Positions 1 through 10,247 are shown, counted from the first letter of the stretch. The stretch: 53,980 nt of DNA from Muricomes intestini (GCF_004346165.1 NZ_SLZZ01000008.1:1-53980); one strand, 5' to 3'. Notes: generated by a model from the letters alone, not told the origin. Numbers and translations are program-made.

Positions 1-1463
<1,463 letters not shown>

Positions 1464-1464
1464 T

Positions 1465-1480
1465 TAACAGGTCTTGTTTT
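1465..1480. promoter_or_regulatory. Putative GntR operator, copy 1
   Basis: On the minus strand this reads AAAACAAGACCTGTTA, an AACA/TGTT dyad just downstream of the permease -10. Nearly the same motif with one extra base occurs at 5077-5093 in front of the GntR gene. Location over the start site fits a repressor site. Inference only. Confidence 0.45.
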
Positions 1481-1482
1481 GT

Positions 1483-1511
1483 ATAATATTTCATTAACTT
1501 GTTTATTTCAA
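1483..1511 (-). promoter_or_regulatory. Promoter of FrlA-like permease
   Basis: Minus strand: -35 TTGAAA (1511-1506), 17-bp spacer, -10 TATTAT (1488-1483). It faces the permease gene starting at 1412 and lies in a very AT-rich divergent spacer (1413-1849) that otherwise holds only the kinase promoter. Confidence 0.5.
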
Positions 1512-1766
1512 TAGTTTTTTGTAAAACTTTGTTTTTTCTACATTTTCAACAAAATCGGCATTCATCTTTTGTATATATTTTCCACCATACATTTTTATTT
1601 TGTGCATATTTTATATATAATATTATCTTGCACACTTTCAATTGTATTATTTTGTCAAATATATTCCATGTTATCCTTTTTTTGTATATTGTTGTTTATT
1701 ATTCACATGTGATTTGTAAAACATTAATAAGATATAGGTTTTTATAGTTAAATATATGTCATAAAG

Positions 1767-1795
1767 TTGTAATTTCACAATATATGTGGTATATT
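1767..1795 (+). promoter_or_regulatory. Promoter of FGGY kinase
   Basis: -35 TTGTAA (1767-1772), 17-bp spacer, -10 TATATT (1790-1795), about 50 bp before the kinase ATG at 1850, which has the ribosome site GAAAGGAGAG. Confidence 0.5.
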
Positions 1796-1849
1796 ATTTT
1801 TACATCTTGTATATTCTTTTTTAAAGTATAGAGAAAGGAGAGTTTTAAC

Positions 1850-3388
1850 ATGGAAAAGGCTTACTTTATGGGAATTGATACCGGCACAAATTCTAGTAAG
1901 GGGGTATTAATTGATGAGAGCGGCAGCGTTATCTGTGAACATGCGACGGATCATGAGATGACCAATCCTGCTCCAGGTCATTACGAGCATGATGCCGTCA
2001 AAGACTGGTGGGGAGATTTCTGCATTATCAGTAAGGCGCTTATTAAAAAATCAGGTACTAAGCCTTCTGACATTAAAGCAGTGGGCCTAAGTGCCCTGGG
2101 TGCCGACTGCCTGCCTGTGGATGAGAATTGCCGGCCGCTTCGCAAGGCGATTCTGTACGGAATCGATGCACGTGCCACAGATGAAATGGCACAGCTCACG
2201 GAAATGTATGGAGAAGAACAGATTAGAAAATGGTACGGGCGCCCCCTTTGTTCCAGCGATGTTATGCCTAAGATTCTCTGGATCAAGAACAAGGAACCTG
2301 AAGTTTATGCAAAGACACACAAGTTTCTGACCGGTTCCAGTTTTATTGCTGCAAAATTAACTGAAAATTACGTCGTCGACCGGTTTCTTGGTCTGGCGAG
2401 CTTTAACCCGCTTTATTTTAACGATGGCACACCGAATCCCGAGACCTGTGCGCCCATCTGCCGCCCAGATCAGCTTGCCCAGGTGAGGGAAGCCAATGAC
2501 ATAGCCGGATATGTCACCGGGACTGCTGCCAGAGAAACCGGATTAGCCGCCGGAACTCCAGTCATTGTGGGCACAGATGATTCCGGAGCCGAAGCAATCA
2601 GCACCGGTGTTGTGGCACCGGGAAAAATGATGATACAATTTGGTTCTTCAATTTACATGATATTGGGGACCAAAAATTTAGTAGATGACGAACGGCTCTG
2701 GAGGGAAGAATTTATTGTTCCGGGTTTATGTGACATTTCTGCCGGGACAAACACAGCCGGATCCTTAACTAAATGGTACCGTGATAACTTCTTTGCGGAT
2801 GCCATGGATTCAGAAAAAGCCGGAGGCCCGGATGCATATCAAACTATGATGCTGGGCATTGATGAAATCGCCCCGGGAAGTGGTGGACTGATTACACTTC
2901 CATATTTTGCAGGAGAAAGGACTCCGATTAACGATCCAAAAGCCAAAGGTATCCTGTTCGGTCTCACGCTGGGACATACACGCCGGCATATGTACCGCAG
3001 TGCCTTAGAGTCCATTGGTTACTCCGTAAATCAACAACTTATGCTTATGTTGAATCATAACATCCCTATTGATCAGATTTTTGCAGTCGGCGGCGGGGTT
3101 AAGAATGAACTCTGGATGCAGATTGTCGCAGATATCATTGGCAGGGAACTTAGTACCCCCGCTATTACAGTAGGTGCCAGTTTCGGTGATGCCCTTATGG
3201 CAGCATCCGGAATCAAGTATCCCGGATTTGAATCTTTCGCAGAACTTACGAATTTTATCAAGCCGGGCAAAACCTATATTCCGAATATAGAGAATCATGA
3301 AGCATACAAAAAATATCAGGCTATCTATGATGCTCTTTATCCTGTCACAGCAGACCTGATGCATCAGCTTGACAACACCTGCCTGTAA
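1850..3388 (+). CDS. FGGY-family carbohydrate kinase (xylulokinase-like)
   Basis: A 512-residue ATP-dependent sugar kinase of normal FGGY length. The N-terminal phosphate loop GIDTGTNSSKG (residues 8-18) and the second-domain motif GTDDSGAE, with the likely catalytic Asp near residue 243, are present. C-terminal AVGGGVKNELWMQ is the adenosine-binding block and KTYIPN begins the usual tail. It resembles xylulokinases, but FGGY substrate cannot be read from sequence. Placement between a FrlA-like permease and a FrlC-like epimerase suggests that it phosphorylates the imported sugar or sugar-amine in place of a PfkB-type FrlD. It stands alone on the plus strand with its own promoter and a terminator at 3447-3488. 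Confidence 0.88.
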   Translation: MEKAYFMGIDTGTNSSKGVLIDESGSVICEHATDHEMTNPAPGHYEHDAVKDWWGDFCIISKALIKKSGTKPSDIKAVGLSALGADCLPVDENCRPLRKAILYGIDARATDEMAQLTEMYGEEQIRKWYGRPLCSSDVMPKILWIKNKEPEVYAKTHKFLTGSSFIAAKLTENYVVDRFLGLASFNPLYFNDGTPNPETCAPICRPDQLAQVREANDIAGYVTGTAARETGLAAGTPVIVGTDDSGAEAISTGVVAPGKMMIQFGSSIYMILGTKNLVDDERLWREEFIVPGLCDISAGTNTAGSLTKWYRDNFFADAMDSEKAGGPDAYQTMMLGIDEIAPGSGGLITLPYFAGERTPINDPKAKGILFGLTLGHTRRHMYRSALESIGYSVNQQLMLMLNHNIPIDQIFAVGGGVKNELWMQIVADIIGRELSTPAITVGASFGDALMAASGIKYPGFESFAELTNFIKPGKTYIPNIENHEAYKKYQAIYDALYPVTADLMHQLDNTCL

Positions 3389-3446
3389 TATACATATTTT
3401 TACCCGTCTCTTAAGTCAATAAACCAACATTAGAATAACCACAAAT

Positions 3447-3488
3447 GAGGATGCTGCAAAATGAGTTTTTACATTCTGCAGCATCCTC
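3447..3488. terminator. Bidirectional terminator between kinase and GntR
   Basis: GAGGATGCTGCA (3447-3458) pairs with TGCAGCATCCTC (3477-3488). The stem extends inward through AATG/CATT after one mismatch. The genes on either side converge on it. Confidence 0.7.
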
Positions 3489-3521
3489 AAAATAAATAAG
3501 TTTCTATTTATCCTGTGCTTT

Positions 3522-4298
3522 TCAACTATGTAGTTTGATGTTGAACGAGCTCTTATCACTCCTGATAAAAGAACGGCTATATGCGATTACCCTCCCGTTA
3601 CTGTCCCGATGGTCGCAGGTCAGCATAATCAAAGCAACTCCATCCGGAACGTCAAGCATTTTTCTGAGTTTTGGCAGGCCCCTTATGATTTCCATAGTCT
3701 GCTGCATACTGGCAAGTTCCACCCCATAAAAGGCAAAAATGTCCTTTATCGAAAAAACAGAAGAATTTACCGCTTCCAATTCAGGCAGTACTTCCTGTGG
3801 AACAAAGATTTCCTCTGAAGAAAGGGGCTGCCCTTTAATAGTTGTAAAATGGCGCATATAAAAAATCAAATCATCCGGCTCAATATCAAAATAATTTGCA
3901 TATTTATTTCCGGCCGGGCGAAGTGTCTTCGTCTGTTCCTTTACCGATGCATGCTTTTGTTCCGGGAAGACTGTGTTGACAAACCCACCATATCCTTCCA
4001 GGGATTCTTCATATTTATCCCCCACAACAAAGACTCCCTTGCCCTGAACTCTCTGGAGAACACCTTCATTGACCAAGGCCTCCACCGCATTGCGCACCGT
4101 GAGACGATTAATGCCGAAGGTTTCAGCAAGCTTATTTTCCGATGGTATCGCACTCCCAGGCAGATATTCCCCCTCTTCTATTCTGCTGCGCACAATTTCA
4201 CGGAGCTGCAGATAAATTGGCATGCGGTAATCCAGCTCTCCGTCTGGCCTTTCGTTAGAACCTTCATTCTTTTCCTCTAATTCCAAACTTGTTCCCAT
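3522..4298 (-). CDS. GntR-family regulator with UTRA domain
   Basis: 258 residues. A winged helix (about residues 28-95) carries SEN-LAETFGINRLTVRNAV, typical of the HutC/FadR-like GntR fold, then a wing GKGVFVV and a C-terminal UTRA ligand domain ending in Y-RSFIRSDKSSF. Such proteins sense a sugar phosphate or amino-acid-like effector and usually repress neighbouring genes. The ATG at 4298 has AGGGGA upstream and follows the first GntR gene by 13 bases, so the two are co-transcribed. It is more similar to the GntR at 16.2-17.0 kb (shared PIYLQLRE, EEGEY-PG) than to its immediate neighbour, so it probably arose by cluster duplication. Confidence 0.9.
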   Translation of the reverse strand: MGTSLELEEKNEGSNERPDGELDYRMPIYLQLREIVRSRIEEGEYLPGSAIPSENKLAETFGINRLTVRNAVEALVNEGVLQRVQGKGVFVVGDKYEESLEGYGGFVNTVFPEQKHASVKEQTKTLRPAGNKYANYFDIEPDDLIFYMRHFTTIKGQPLSSEEIFVPQEVLPELEAVNSSVFSIKDIFAFYGVELASMQQTMEIIRGLPKLRKMLDVPDGVALIMLTCDHRDSNGRVIAYSRSFIRSDKSSFNIKLHS

Positions 4299-4311
4299 AG
4301 TTCCCCTACTT

Positions 4312-5031
4312 TTACTCCTTGTTAATTACACTCACGAATTTAAACTGATCCGAACGGAACAGCTGTTTATAATATGTCACCGGCACTCCCTTCTCGTCTT
4401 TGACTACACCGGATGTAAAAAACAGAGGTGTGTCAGGCTCAATCTCAAACAGCTCTGCCTCATGTTCACTTGCATAGGTCACACTAATATTTTCCTCACC
4501 CGATTTCTGTTTCTTGTGGTAAATATTCTTTAATATATAATCCATAGATGTTTTCTCATTATAATATTCATCAAAATCCGGATATTGCTGGCCATCAATA
4601 TATGTAGTCTCCAAAATACAGGGAACATAATCCACCTTGCGGAGCCTGATATATTCATGGACTTTCCTGCCCAGCGGGATCTTGAGCTTTCTTGAAATTT
4701 GCTTGGTGGCCTCGATCACCCGGGCACTGATAATCTTTTTTGACAAAAAGCTTCCCTGCTGGCGCAGTTCCCCGATCATAGAATCAACCCCCACCATATT
4801 GCGGTTCTTTTTGGGCACAGCCACATAAACGCCGGAGCCCCGCACCCTATACAAGACCCCCCAGCTCACCAATGTATCCACTGCCTGTCTGAGCGTAGAA
4901 CGGCTCACGCCCCACATTTCGCATAAATCTCTCTCCGATGGTATTCTGGTATTCGCAGTAAGCCGGTTCACAACAATAAAATCTTCCAGTCTTTCAATGG
5001 CCTCTGTCCCTGGCGGTATATGATAATCCAT
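4312..5031 (-). CDS. GntR-family regulator with UTRA domain
   Basis: 239 residues from an ATG at 5031 with GAGGTGAT upstream. A GTG nine bases earlier overlaps the ribosome site and is less likely. The N-terminal winged helix has IPSERDLCEMWGVSRSTLRQAV and the UTRA domain fills the rest. It resembles the GntR at 17.8-18.5 kb (shared helix-turn-helix wording, IPLGRK versus LPLGHK, and IYETTH/ILETTY). First gene of a two-regulator operon whose promoter carries a dyad shared with the permease promoter, so it probably autoregulates and controls the permease. Effector unknown. Confidence 0.9.
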   Translation of the reverse strand: MDYHIPPGTEAIERLEDFIVVNRLTANTRIPSERDLCEMWGVSRSTLRQAVDTLVSWGVLYRVRGSGVYVAVPKKNRNMVGVDSMIGELRQQGSFLSKKIISARVIEATKQISRKLKIPLGRKVHEYIRLRKVDYVPCILETTYIDGQQYPDFDEYYNEKTSMDYILKNIYHKKQKSGEENISVTYASEHEAELFEIEPDTPLFFTSGVVKDEKGVPVTYYKQLFRSDQFKFVSVINKE

Positions 5032-5076
5032 CTGTATCACCTCTTAACAAATAAAATAACTATAACCTTTAAGTAC

Positions 5077-5093
5077 TAACACGGTCTTGTTTT
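5077..5093. promoter_or_regulatory. Putative GntR operator, copy 2
   Basis: Minus strand AAAACAAGACCGTGTTA, an AACA-N6-TGTT dyad abutting the -10 of the GntR promoter. It matches the site at 1465-1480 except for one inserted G. Confidence 0.45.
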
Positions 5094-5122
5094 AGTTTAT
5101 CATGAATTTTTAAATTTAACAA
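5094..5122 (-). promoter_or_regulatory. Promoter of tandem GntR genes
   Basis: Minus strand: -35 TTGTTA (5122-5117), 17-bp spacer, -10 TAAACT (5099-5094), overlapping the dyad just downstream. Confidence 0.4.
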
Positions 5123-5142
5123 TCAAATATCATTACAAAGTC

Positions 5143-5170
5143 TTGACTTTTATACATGGAGTGCTATTCT
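5143..5170 (+). promoter_or_regulatory. Possible promoter of FrlC-like gene
   Basis: TTGACT (5143-5148) with TATTCT (5165-5170) at a 16-bp spacing. A TATAAT lies further down (5176-5181) but at poor spacing from this -35. Weak assignment. Confidence 0.3.
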
Positions 5171-5235
5171 TATGTTATAATTGTATGTGTTTCTTTATAC
5201 TTATTTGTTTTAAAATTGTAAATGGAGGTGTTATT

Positions 5236-6096
5236 ATGTCAATTATCACAATGGGGCAGATAGCTGTCATGAGTGTACAGTATGTTCACTATACTTTTGA
5301 TTATTATCTGGATTCTATGAAGCGCTGCAATGTACAGAACATTGATCTCTGGGGTGGTTCACCGCATTATTGCAGGCTCGACTATGCCACAAGTGCGGCT
5401 GCTGCGCGAAAAATTCGTGAAATGCGCCGTAAAGCAGAATCTCTCGGTATGAAAATTGTAATTTATACACCTGAAACATTAGGCTACCCCTACAGCATCA
5501 GCGCACCGGAGCAGAATATCCGTGACCGCACTTTAGACTACTTTGATCTGGCTATGGATGATACTTTAGAAATGGGCACAAACCGGCTGTTTATCAATAG
5601 CGGCTGCAGCCCCTTAGATATTCCCCGTGAAGAGGGCTGGAAGCGTGCCGTTGAAAGCATCCGCAAGATTTGCGATATGGCAGAAAAGCGTGGCATTGTT
5701 ATGCTGCTGGAGCAGCTTCAGCCCTATGAGAGCAACCTGCTCACCAATCTGCCCCAGATGAGTGCCATGCTAAAAGAAGTAAACAGCCCGGCGCTCAAAA
5801 CCTGTGTAGATCTGGTAGCAATGGAAGTTGCCGGAGAACATCTGGAGGACTACTATCAGGAATTAGGTGAAGATGTGATTCAGTTTATCCATTATGCAGA
5901 TGGGAATCCCTCTGGGCACTATATCCTGGGAGATGGGAATCTGCCATTAAAGGAATACATCCAGACTCTGGAAAAGCATAATTATACAGGGATTGTTGAT
6001 CTGGAAATTAATGATTCTATCTATTGGGACGATCCTCATACCTCTGTCCAGCGTTCTGTAGAATACTTAAGACAATTTCTTCCCGAGCATCCCTAA
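5236..6096 (+). CDS. FrlC-like sugar epimerase/isomerase (TIM barrel)
   Basis: 286 residues from the ATG at 5236, preceded by GGAGGTG; longer in-frame extensions have no ribosome site. It belongs to the xylose-isomerase-like TIM-barrel family: DLWGGSPH near the start and YTPE-LGYPYS match FrlC's IWGGRPH and YTPE-NGYPYN, then LLEQLQPYESN (metal-binding Glu), CVDLVAM, HYADG and LGDGNLPL. These are the same landmarks as in the clearer FrlC at 21.3-22.2 kb. E. coli FrlC interconverts psicoselysine and fructoselysine at C3; here a related sugar or sugar-amine is likely. Single-gene unit ending at the terminator at 6119-6151. Confidence 0.82.
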   Translation: MSIITMGQIAVMSVQYVHYTFDYYLDSMKRCNVQNIDLWGGSPHYCRLDYATSAAAARKIREMRRKAESLGMKIVIYTPETLGYPYSISAPEQNIRDRTLDYFDLAMDDTLEMGTNRLFINSGCSPLDIPREEGWKRAVESIRKICDMAEKRGIVMLLEQLQPYESNLLTNLPQMSAMLKEVNSPALKTCVDLVAMEVAGEHLEDYYQELGEDVIQFIHYADGNPSGHYILGDGNLPLKEYIQTLEKHNYTGIVDLEINDSIYWDDPHTSVQRSVEYLRQFLPEHP

Positions 6097-6118
6097 GATG
6101 CAGACGCTCCGTCAAATA

Positions 6119-6151
6119 AACTCCCACTGTTATTTTGCAGCAGTGGGAGTT
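6119..6151. terminator. Terminator between FrlC-like gene and SDR
   Basis: AACTCCCACTG (6119-6129) pairs with CAGTGGGAGTT (6141-6151), followed by TTT. It serves the plus-strand gene and probably also the long minus-strand operon that ends at 6167. Confidence 0.8.
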
Positions 6152-6166
6152 TTTAATTGAGCACTC

Positions 6167-6928
6167 TCAGTCCGTTTCGATGGGCTGTCCCAACTGGAAG
6201 CCGGTTCCTCCGCCGTCAATGGCGATTTTGGCCCCGTTAATCATACCGGCCTCATCACTTGCCAAAAATACTACTACCTCAGCAACATCCCTGGGATATA
6301 CAATCCGACCGAGAGGTGTAAAATATCCCTCATCCTTTGTAATATCCTCATCCTCCCGGAAGATTAAGGGCGTTGCCACTGCAGCAGGATGGATGGTGTT
6401 AGAGCGGACGTTCTGTTTACAAAATTCAGCTGCAGCTACTTGTGAAAGCATCGTAATCGCCGCTTTGCTGGCTCCGTAGGCTGCATGATTCACAAACCCC
6501 TTTGTCGCCGCATCCGATGCGGCATTAATAATTGAGCCACCGCCACTTTCTGCCATCAAGGGTGCAATATACTTAATCCCCAAAAAAGGACCCGTAGTGT
6601 TTACAGCCATCACTCTCTCAAATTCCTCCAGGGAAAGCTCTGTATAAGGTTTGCATACCGTGATGCCTGCATTGTTAAAAAAGGCATCCAGTTTCCCATA
6701 CTTTTCCCGCACAGTATCCACTGCCCGCTTCCAATCTACTTCTTTCCGCACATCTAACTGCAGAGTCATAAATTTGCCTTCCAGAGTTTTTGCGGCCTCC
6801 TTAAGCATATCTTCGTTGATGTCACAGAGAATCACCTCCGCGCCCTCCCTCAGAAAACATTTTGTAGTTTCAAGCCCAATTCCGCTTGCAGCTCCGGTTA
6901 TTAATGCTATCTTTCCCTTTAAACGCAT
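6167..6928 (-). CDS. Short-chain dehydrogenase/reductase (SDR)
   Basis: 253-residue classical SDR. It has the NAD(P) motif TGAASGIG (residues 11-18), NNAG near residue 89 and the catalytic SDAATKG...YGASK region with Tyr and Lys in YxxxK. The C-terminus ends in IDGGGTGFQ. D at the end of the second beta strand (LCDIN) favours NAD over NADP. The ATG at 6928 has AAGGAGG upstream. Last gene of the minus-strand operon that begins with the BtpA/SgcQ protein, so it may oxidise or reduce a polyol or keto-sugar intermediate. Substrate unknown. Confidence 0.88.
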   Translation of the reverse strand: MRLKGKIALITGAASGIGLETTKCFLREGAEVILCDINEDMLKEAAKTLEGKFMTLQLDVRKEVDWKRAVDTVREKYGKLDAFFNNAGITVCKPYTELSLEEFERVMAVNTTGPFLGIKYIAPLMAESGGGSIINAASDAATKGFVNHAAYGASKAAITMLSQVAAAEFCKQNVRSNTIHPAAVATPLIFREDEDITKDEGYFTPLGRIVYPRDVAEVVVFLASDEAGMINGAKIAIDGGGTGFQLGQPIETD

Positions 6929-6965
6929 AGTAAGACCTCCTTGTCAGTTTGTCTGTTCCTTAATG

Positions 6966-7487
6966 CTACCATACTTCCTTTTTCCACTTGCTGCTGTCGT
7001 ACCTCTCGGCAGGTTTTTTCTCTTCTGCCTCTTTTATCACACCAATAGCGGCCATGCCGATGATATGGATGTCCTGTGGGATTCCCAATATATCCTTTAC
7101 CTTTTTCGTCTCCTCTTCACTCTCACAAAGTCCCAGCCATACAGCCCCAAGTCCCAGGGCATGCGCTGCCAGCAGCATATTTTCCAACGCTGCTGAGCAA
7201 CTGTTTATTTCAAGCTCCGCCGCCATATCGGTCATAACAGAAGGGTCAGCACACATAACAGTCAGCACTGCTGCCTTATCCAGCATTTTCCACCATCTTC
7301 CAATCTCCCTGACTGCCAGACGCTGTTCCTCATTTTCCACTGTCAGAATCCTCCATGGCTTACGGTCATGGGCCGAGGGCGCCGCCATTGCCGCCCTCAC
7401 AATTTGCTCAAGCTGACCTCCTCTTAGTTTCTCACCTGTAAACTTCCGGACAGTTCTCCGATTTAAAATCCCTTCTAACAGTTCCAT
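6966..7487 (-). CDS. Nitroreductase-family flavoprotein
   Basis: 173 residues, the usual length of a small nitroreductase. RRTVRKFTGE near the N-terminus is the FMN phosphate-binding block, followed by AAMAAPSAHDRKPW and a C-terminal LGLGAVWLG-like loop plus IIGMAAIG. These proteins use FMN and NAD(P)H to reduce nitro groups, quinones or other acceptors. ATG at 7487 with AAGGAGGAA. It lies 28 bases after the MATE exporter and 37 before the SDR. A nitroreductase plus MATE pair inside a sugar operon hints at handling a reactive or xenobiotic compound. Confidence 0.85.
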   Translation of the reverse strand: MELLEGILNRRTVRKFTGEKLRGGQLEQIVRAAMAAPSAHDRKPWRILTVENEEQRLAVREIGRWWKMLDKAAVLTVMCADPSVMTDMAAELEINSCSAALENMLLAAHALGLGAVWLGLCESEEETKKVKDILGIPQDIHIIGMAAIGVIKEAEEKKPAERYDSSKWKKEVW

Positions 7488-7515
7488 CCTCTATTCCTCC
7501 TTTTTTGAATATGTA

Positions 7516-8886
7516 TCAGCGGGCCTTAAGCCAATTTCCCCGCAGATATACAATAGTTGAACAAAGACAGCGGCAACCTGTATCAGCTATCATGCACAGC
7601 CAGACTACAGTCAGCCCTTGTTTAAAGACAAATATACAAATCCATGAAAATAATAAGCGGACCCCCCACATTGAAAAAAGTGAGGTAAAAAACGGTACTT
7701 TCGTATACCCCGCACCATTATATATTCCTTCACAGATAATCACAACTGCAAAAACCGGCTCCGACAACGCCACCAGTCTCAGTACCCTTGCCCCCATGCG
7801 CACTACCTTCAGATCCGGAGTAAACAGTTTCATCATGGCCTCTGCTCCAAAAAATAGGAGTGCACCTCCGATTGTCATGATTATTACAGCACAACAGGCA
7901 CTCAGTTTGCTGATCCTTCTAACTCTCTCCTCATCTTTCTCACCAAGTGCATTTCCTATCAGAGTAGAGACTGCTGCCTGCATCCCATAGCCTGGAATAT
8001 AAAATGCCTGCTCTGCAGTCAGCGCAATGGTATGCGCCGCCAGGCAAACTGTTCCCAGGCTCGTCACAAAGGCTGTAAACACCACATGCCCCAGAGACAC
8101 AAAGATTCTTTCAAAAGCCACAGGAAGGCCTATCTTAACGCAGGAGAGCATGGTCTCCCGGTCAAAGCGTATTTTTTCTTTATTGATGCCCAACTCCTGA
8201 TTTGTGAGGAAAACTTCAGCCATCAACATTCCGCCAACGCTAAAAGAAATCGCAGTGGCCGTTGCCGCTCCCTCAACGCCAAAGTTGGCTCCCCATATAT
8301 GAAGCTTCGTGTTGCCCAGAAGAACTGTTCGCGACGGGTAAATCAATAGAAAGTTAAGAAGTAGATGCAGAACATTTATCCCAATATTAATCCACATCGG
8401 CTTTTTCACTTCTCTTACCGCTCTGAGTCCTGCACCTAAAATCAGAACGCCTGCCCGAAAAATCATTGGTATACTGACAATTAGATAATAGTGGGACGCC
8501 GTCCTGCGGATAGCCGTCCCGGCACCCAATATATTGGGAATCACCGGGCTTATACCCACCATCAGTATACCCTCAGCCAGCCCGACTATTCCTGTCAGCC
8601 ATACTGCCTGCATGGCAACTTTTTTTATCCTCTCCTTGTCCCCTTCCCCGGACGCCTGGGCAATATTTGCCAGAACCCCGACCCCCATCGAATATAAAGG
8701 GGCATTCGACAGCCACACCATTGTCGAGGTCACGCCGACTGAGGCCGAAGCTTCTGCCCCCAAATGGCCGACCATAGCAGTATCTACATACTGAACAACC
8801 GTCATCAAAAATTGCTCAATGACGGTCGGCAATGCCAGTGTTAATAACAAACGCAGCTCATTTCTGCTTTCGCTGTTTTCCTTCAT
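7516..8886 (-). CDS. MATE-family multidrug/organic-cation exporter
   Basis: 456 residues with about twelve hydrophobic segments. The N-terminal ALPTVIEQFLMTVVQYVD and MVGHLGAEA blocks are typical MATE/NorM-DinF signatures, and the second half repeats the pattern (IGLPVAFERIF, LAAHTIAL, QAAVSTLIGNALGE). It would export a cationic or aromatic compound using a Na+ or H+ gradient from the cytoplasmic membrane. It sits inside the operon, 44 bases after the AraD-like gene, so it could expel a by-product of the pathway. No damage seen. Confidence 0.9.
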   Translation of the reverse strand: MKENSESRNELRLLLTLALPTVIEQFLMTVVQYVDTAMVGHLGAEASASVGVTSTMVWLSNAPLYSMGVGVLANIAQASGEGDKERIKKVAMQAVWLTGIVGLAEGILMVGISPVIPNILGAGTAIRRTASHYYLIVSIPMIFRAGVLILGAGLRAVREVKKPMWINIGINVLHLLLNFLLIYPSRTVLLGNTKLHIWGANFGVEGAATATAISFSVGGMLMAEVFLTNQELGINKEKIRFDRETMLSCVKIGLPVAFERIFVSLGHVVFTAFVTSLGTVCLAAHTIALTAEQAFYIPGYGMQAAVSTLIGNALGEKDEERVRRISKLSACCAVIIMTIGGALLFFGAEAMMKLFTPDLKVVRMGARVLRLVALSEPVFAVVIICEGIYNGAGYTKVPFFTSLFSMWGVRLLFSWICIFVFKQGLTVVWLCMIADTGCRCLCSTIVYLRGNWLKAR

Positions 8887-8930
8887 CCAGCACCCTTCTT
8901 TTTTAATTTGCAGCCCCGTATCCTCCCATA

Positions 8931-9575
8931 CTAAGGCTGCCCGTAATATCCTCTGGGCATGTCTTCCGCTTCAATCTGCTGCGGTGACAGTACTGGAATA
9001 TCCTTCTTAACTGCCAACGCCGCCAAAAATACTTGACAAGTTTCTTCCAAATATACAGCTGCACTAAGTGCCTGCTCTATACAGTTTCCAAATGTAATAG
9101 CTCCATGCTGTTTTAATATAACGGCCCGTGCTTTTCCCACGTATTCCACCGCTGAAATTCCCATACCAACATCGCTGCTTATAGTGAAGGGCGCCACCAA
9201 TACTTTGGCATGTATCTCATCCACCATCGTCGTAGAAATCACCGGCAGTTCATCTGCAACAAGACTTACTGCAACCGCCTGAGGCTGATGTGTATGAAGA
9301 ACAACGTTCACCTCCGGCATATGCTGAAAGATATACAAAATAGCCCGCAGATCACTGGTAGGACGGCGTGATCCCTCCACAGTGTTTCCTTCTGTATTTA
9401 CAAGTACGATATCGTCCGGAGTCATCGCATCATAAGACATGGCAGAAGGCGTTACCAGGAATGTACCGTGCCCCATCCGTCTGCTGGCATTTCCGCCGGA
9501 AAGTGTTACAAGCCCATGACTTTCCATCTGCTGTGCACACTCAATTAATTCCTGCCGTTCCTTCTCATACTGCAT
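8931..9575 (-). CDS. Class II aldolase / L-ribulose-5-phosphate 4-epimerase-like
   Basis: 214 residues from the ATG at 9575, with AAAAGGAG upstream inside the end of the preceding gene; the overlap is 11 bases. Family landmarks: SGGNAS near residue 25, GSRRPTSDL, the zinc site HTHQP (two His) and the third His in LKQHGAITFG. The family includes AraD epimerases and fuculose/rhamnulose aldolases and all share this fold. With an L-xylulokinase-like kinase and an Rpe-like epimerase next to it, conversion of an L-pentulose phosphate to xylulose 5-phosphate is attractive, but aldol cleavage is equally possible. Confidence 0.85.
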   Translation of the reverse strand: MQYEKERQELIECAQQMESHGLVTLSGGNASRRMGHGTFLVTPSAMSYDAMTPDDIVLVNTEGNTVEGSRRPTSDLRAILYIFQHMPEVNVVLHTHQPQAVAVSLVADELPVISTTMVDEIHAKVLVAPFTISSDVGMGISAVEYVGKARAVILKQHGAITFGNCIEQALSAAVYLEETCQVFLAALAVKKDIPVLSPQQIEAEDMPRGYYGQP

Positions 9576-10236
9576 TTGAATCACGCTCCTTTTCATATCC
9601 TCTACCCAGCTCTAAAAGCTGCACATACGTATCTACTGGATTTTCCGAGCCAAATACCGCACGCCCAAGTACAACGCCATCCGCTCCGGCATCAACTACG
9701 CTCCGCAAATTTGACTTATTTACACCGCCATCCACCCAGATTTTTGTGTGCTCTTCTAATTTAAGTCTAGCTTCCGAAAGCTTCTTTAACACGCCCCTGC
9801 GAAAAGGCAGTCCATCCACATCTGCCTCACAGGAAACCAAAATCAACTGGTCAAGCTGATCCGCATATGGTTCTATATAAGCTATGGGTGTCTTTATATT
9901 CAGCGCCAGTCCTGCTTTTTTGCCGTAACGGTGTACACTGCTCAGAAACAAGCTGGGAAAATCCAAAACTTCCACATGCGCACATATTAATTCCACCCCG
10001 GCTCTGGCCAGAGGGGCTACATAATCCATCGGGTTAAGAACCTCCAGATGGGCATCAAGAGGGATATCTGTACATTCTGCCACTCCCTCGATGACATCCA
10101 TCCCAAAACTGATTCCTCTGACAAAATTCCCGTCGTCCACATCAAGATGGAGATGCTCAAATCCTTCCAGTGATCTTAATACCTGCCGAATATTCAATAA
10201 GTCTGCCGAATAGAGAGACGGACTGATCGTAAACAT
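9565..10236 (-). CDS. Ribulose-phosphate 3-epimerase-family protein
   Basis: 223 residues. SPSLYSADLLN at the N-terminus, HLDVDDGNFV (usual form HxDxMDGxFVPN), DAHLEV, WVDGGVN and GADGVVLGRAVF are the Rpe TIM-barrel landmarks with metal-binding His/Asp residues. DVDDG in place of DVMDG and HLEV in place of HLMV set it apart from housekeeping Rpe, so it may act on another ketose phosphate (compare AlsE, allulose-6-phosphate 3-epimerase). It follows the FGGY kinase by 11 bases and overlaps the aldolase gene, so it is translationally linked to both. Confidence 0.85.
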   Translation of the reverse strand: MFTISPSLYSADLLNIRQVLRSLEGFEHLHLDVDDGNFVRGISFGMDVIEGVAECTDIPLDAHLEVLNPMDYVAPLARAGVELICAHVEVLDFPSLFLSSVHRYGKKAGLALNIKTPIAYIEPYADQLDQLILVSCEADVDGLPFRRGVLKKLSEARLKLEEHTKIWVDGGVNKSNLRSVVDAGADGVVLGRAVFGSENPVDTYVQLLELGRGYEKERDSNAV

Positions 10237-10247
10237 AACTCTTCTCC

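Noticed and set aside
1499-1747. Phe/Ile-rich 82-codon frame in the divergent spacer
   Set aside because: Composition follows from the AT-rich spacer; no ribosome site.
6651-7196. A 181-codon plus-strand frame across the SDR and nitroreductase genes
   Set aside because: Spans two conserved minus-strand genes in antisense and shows no motif.
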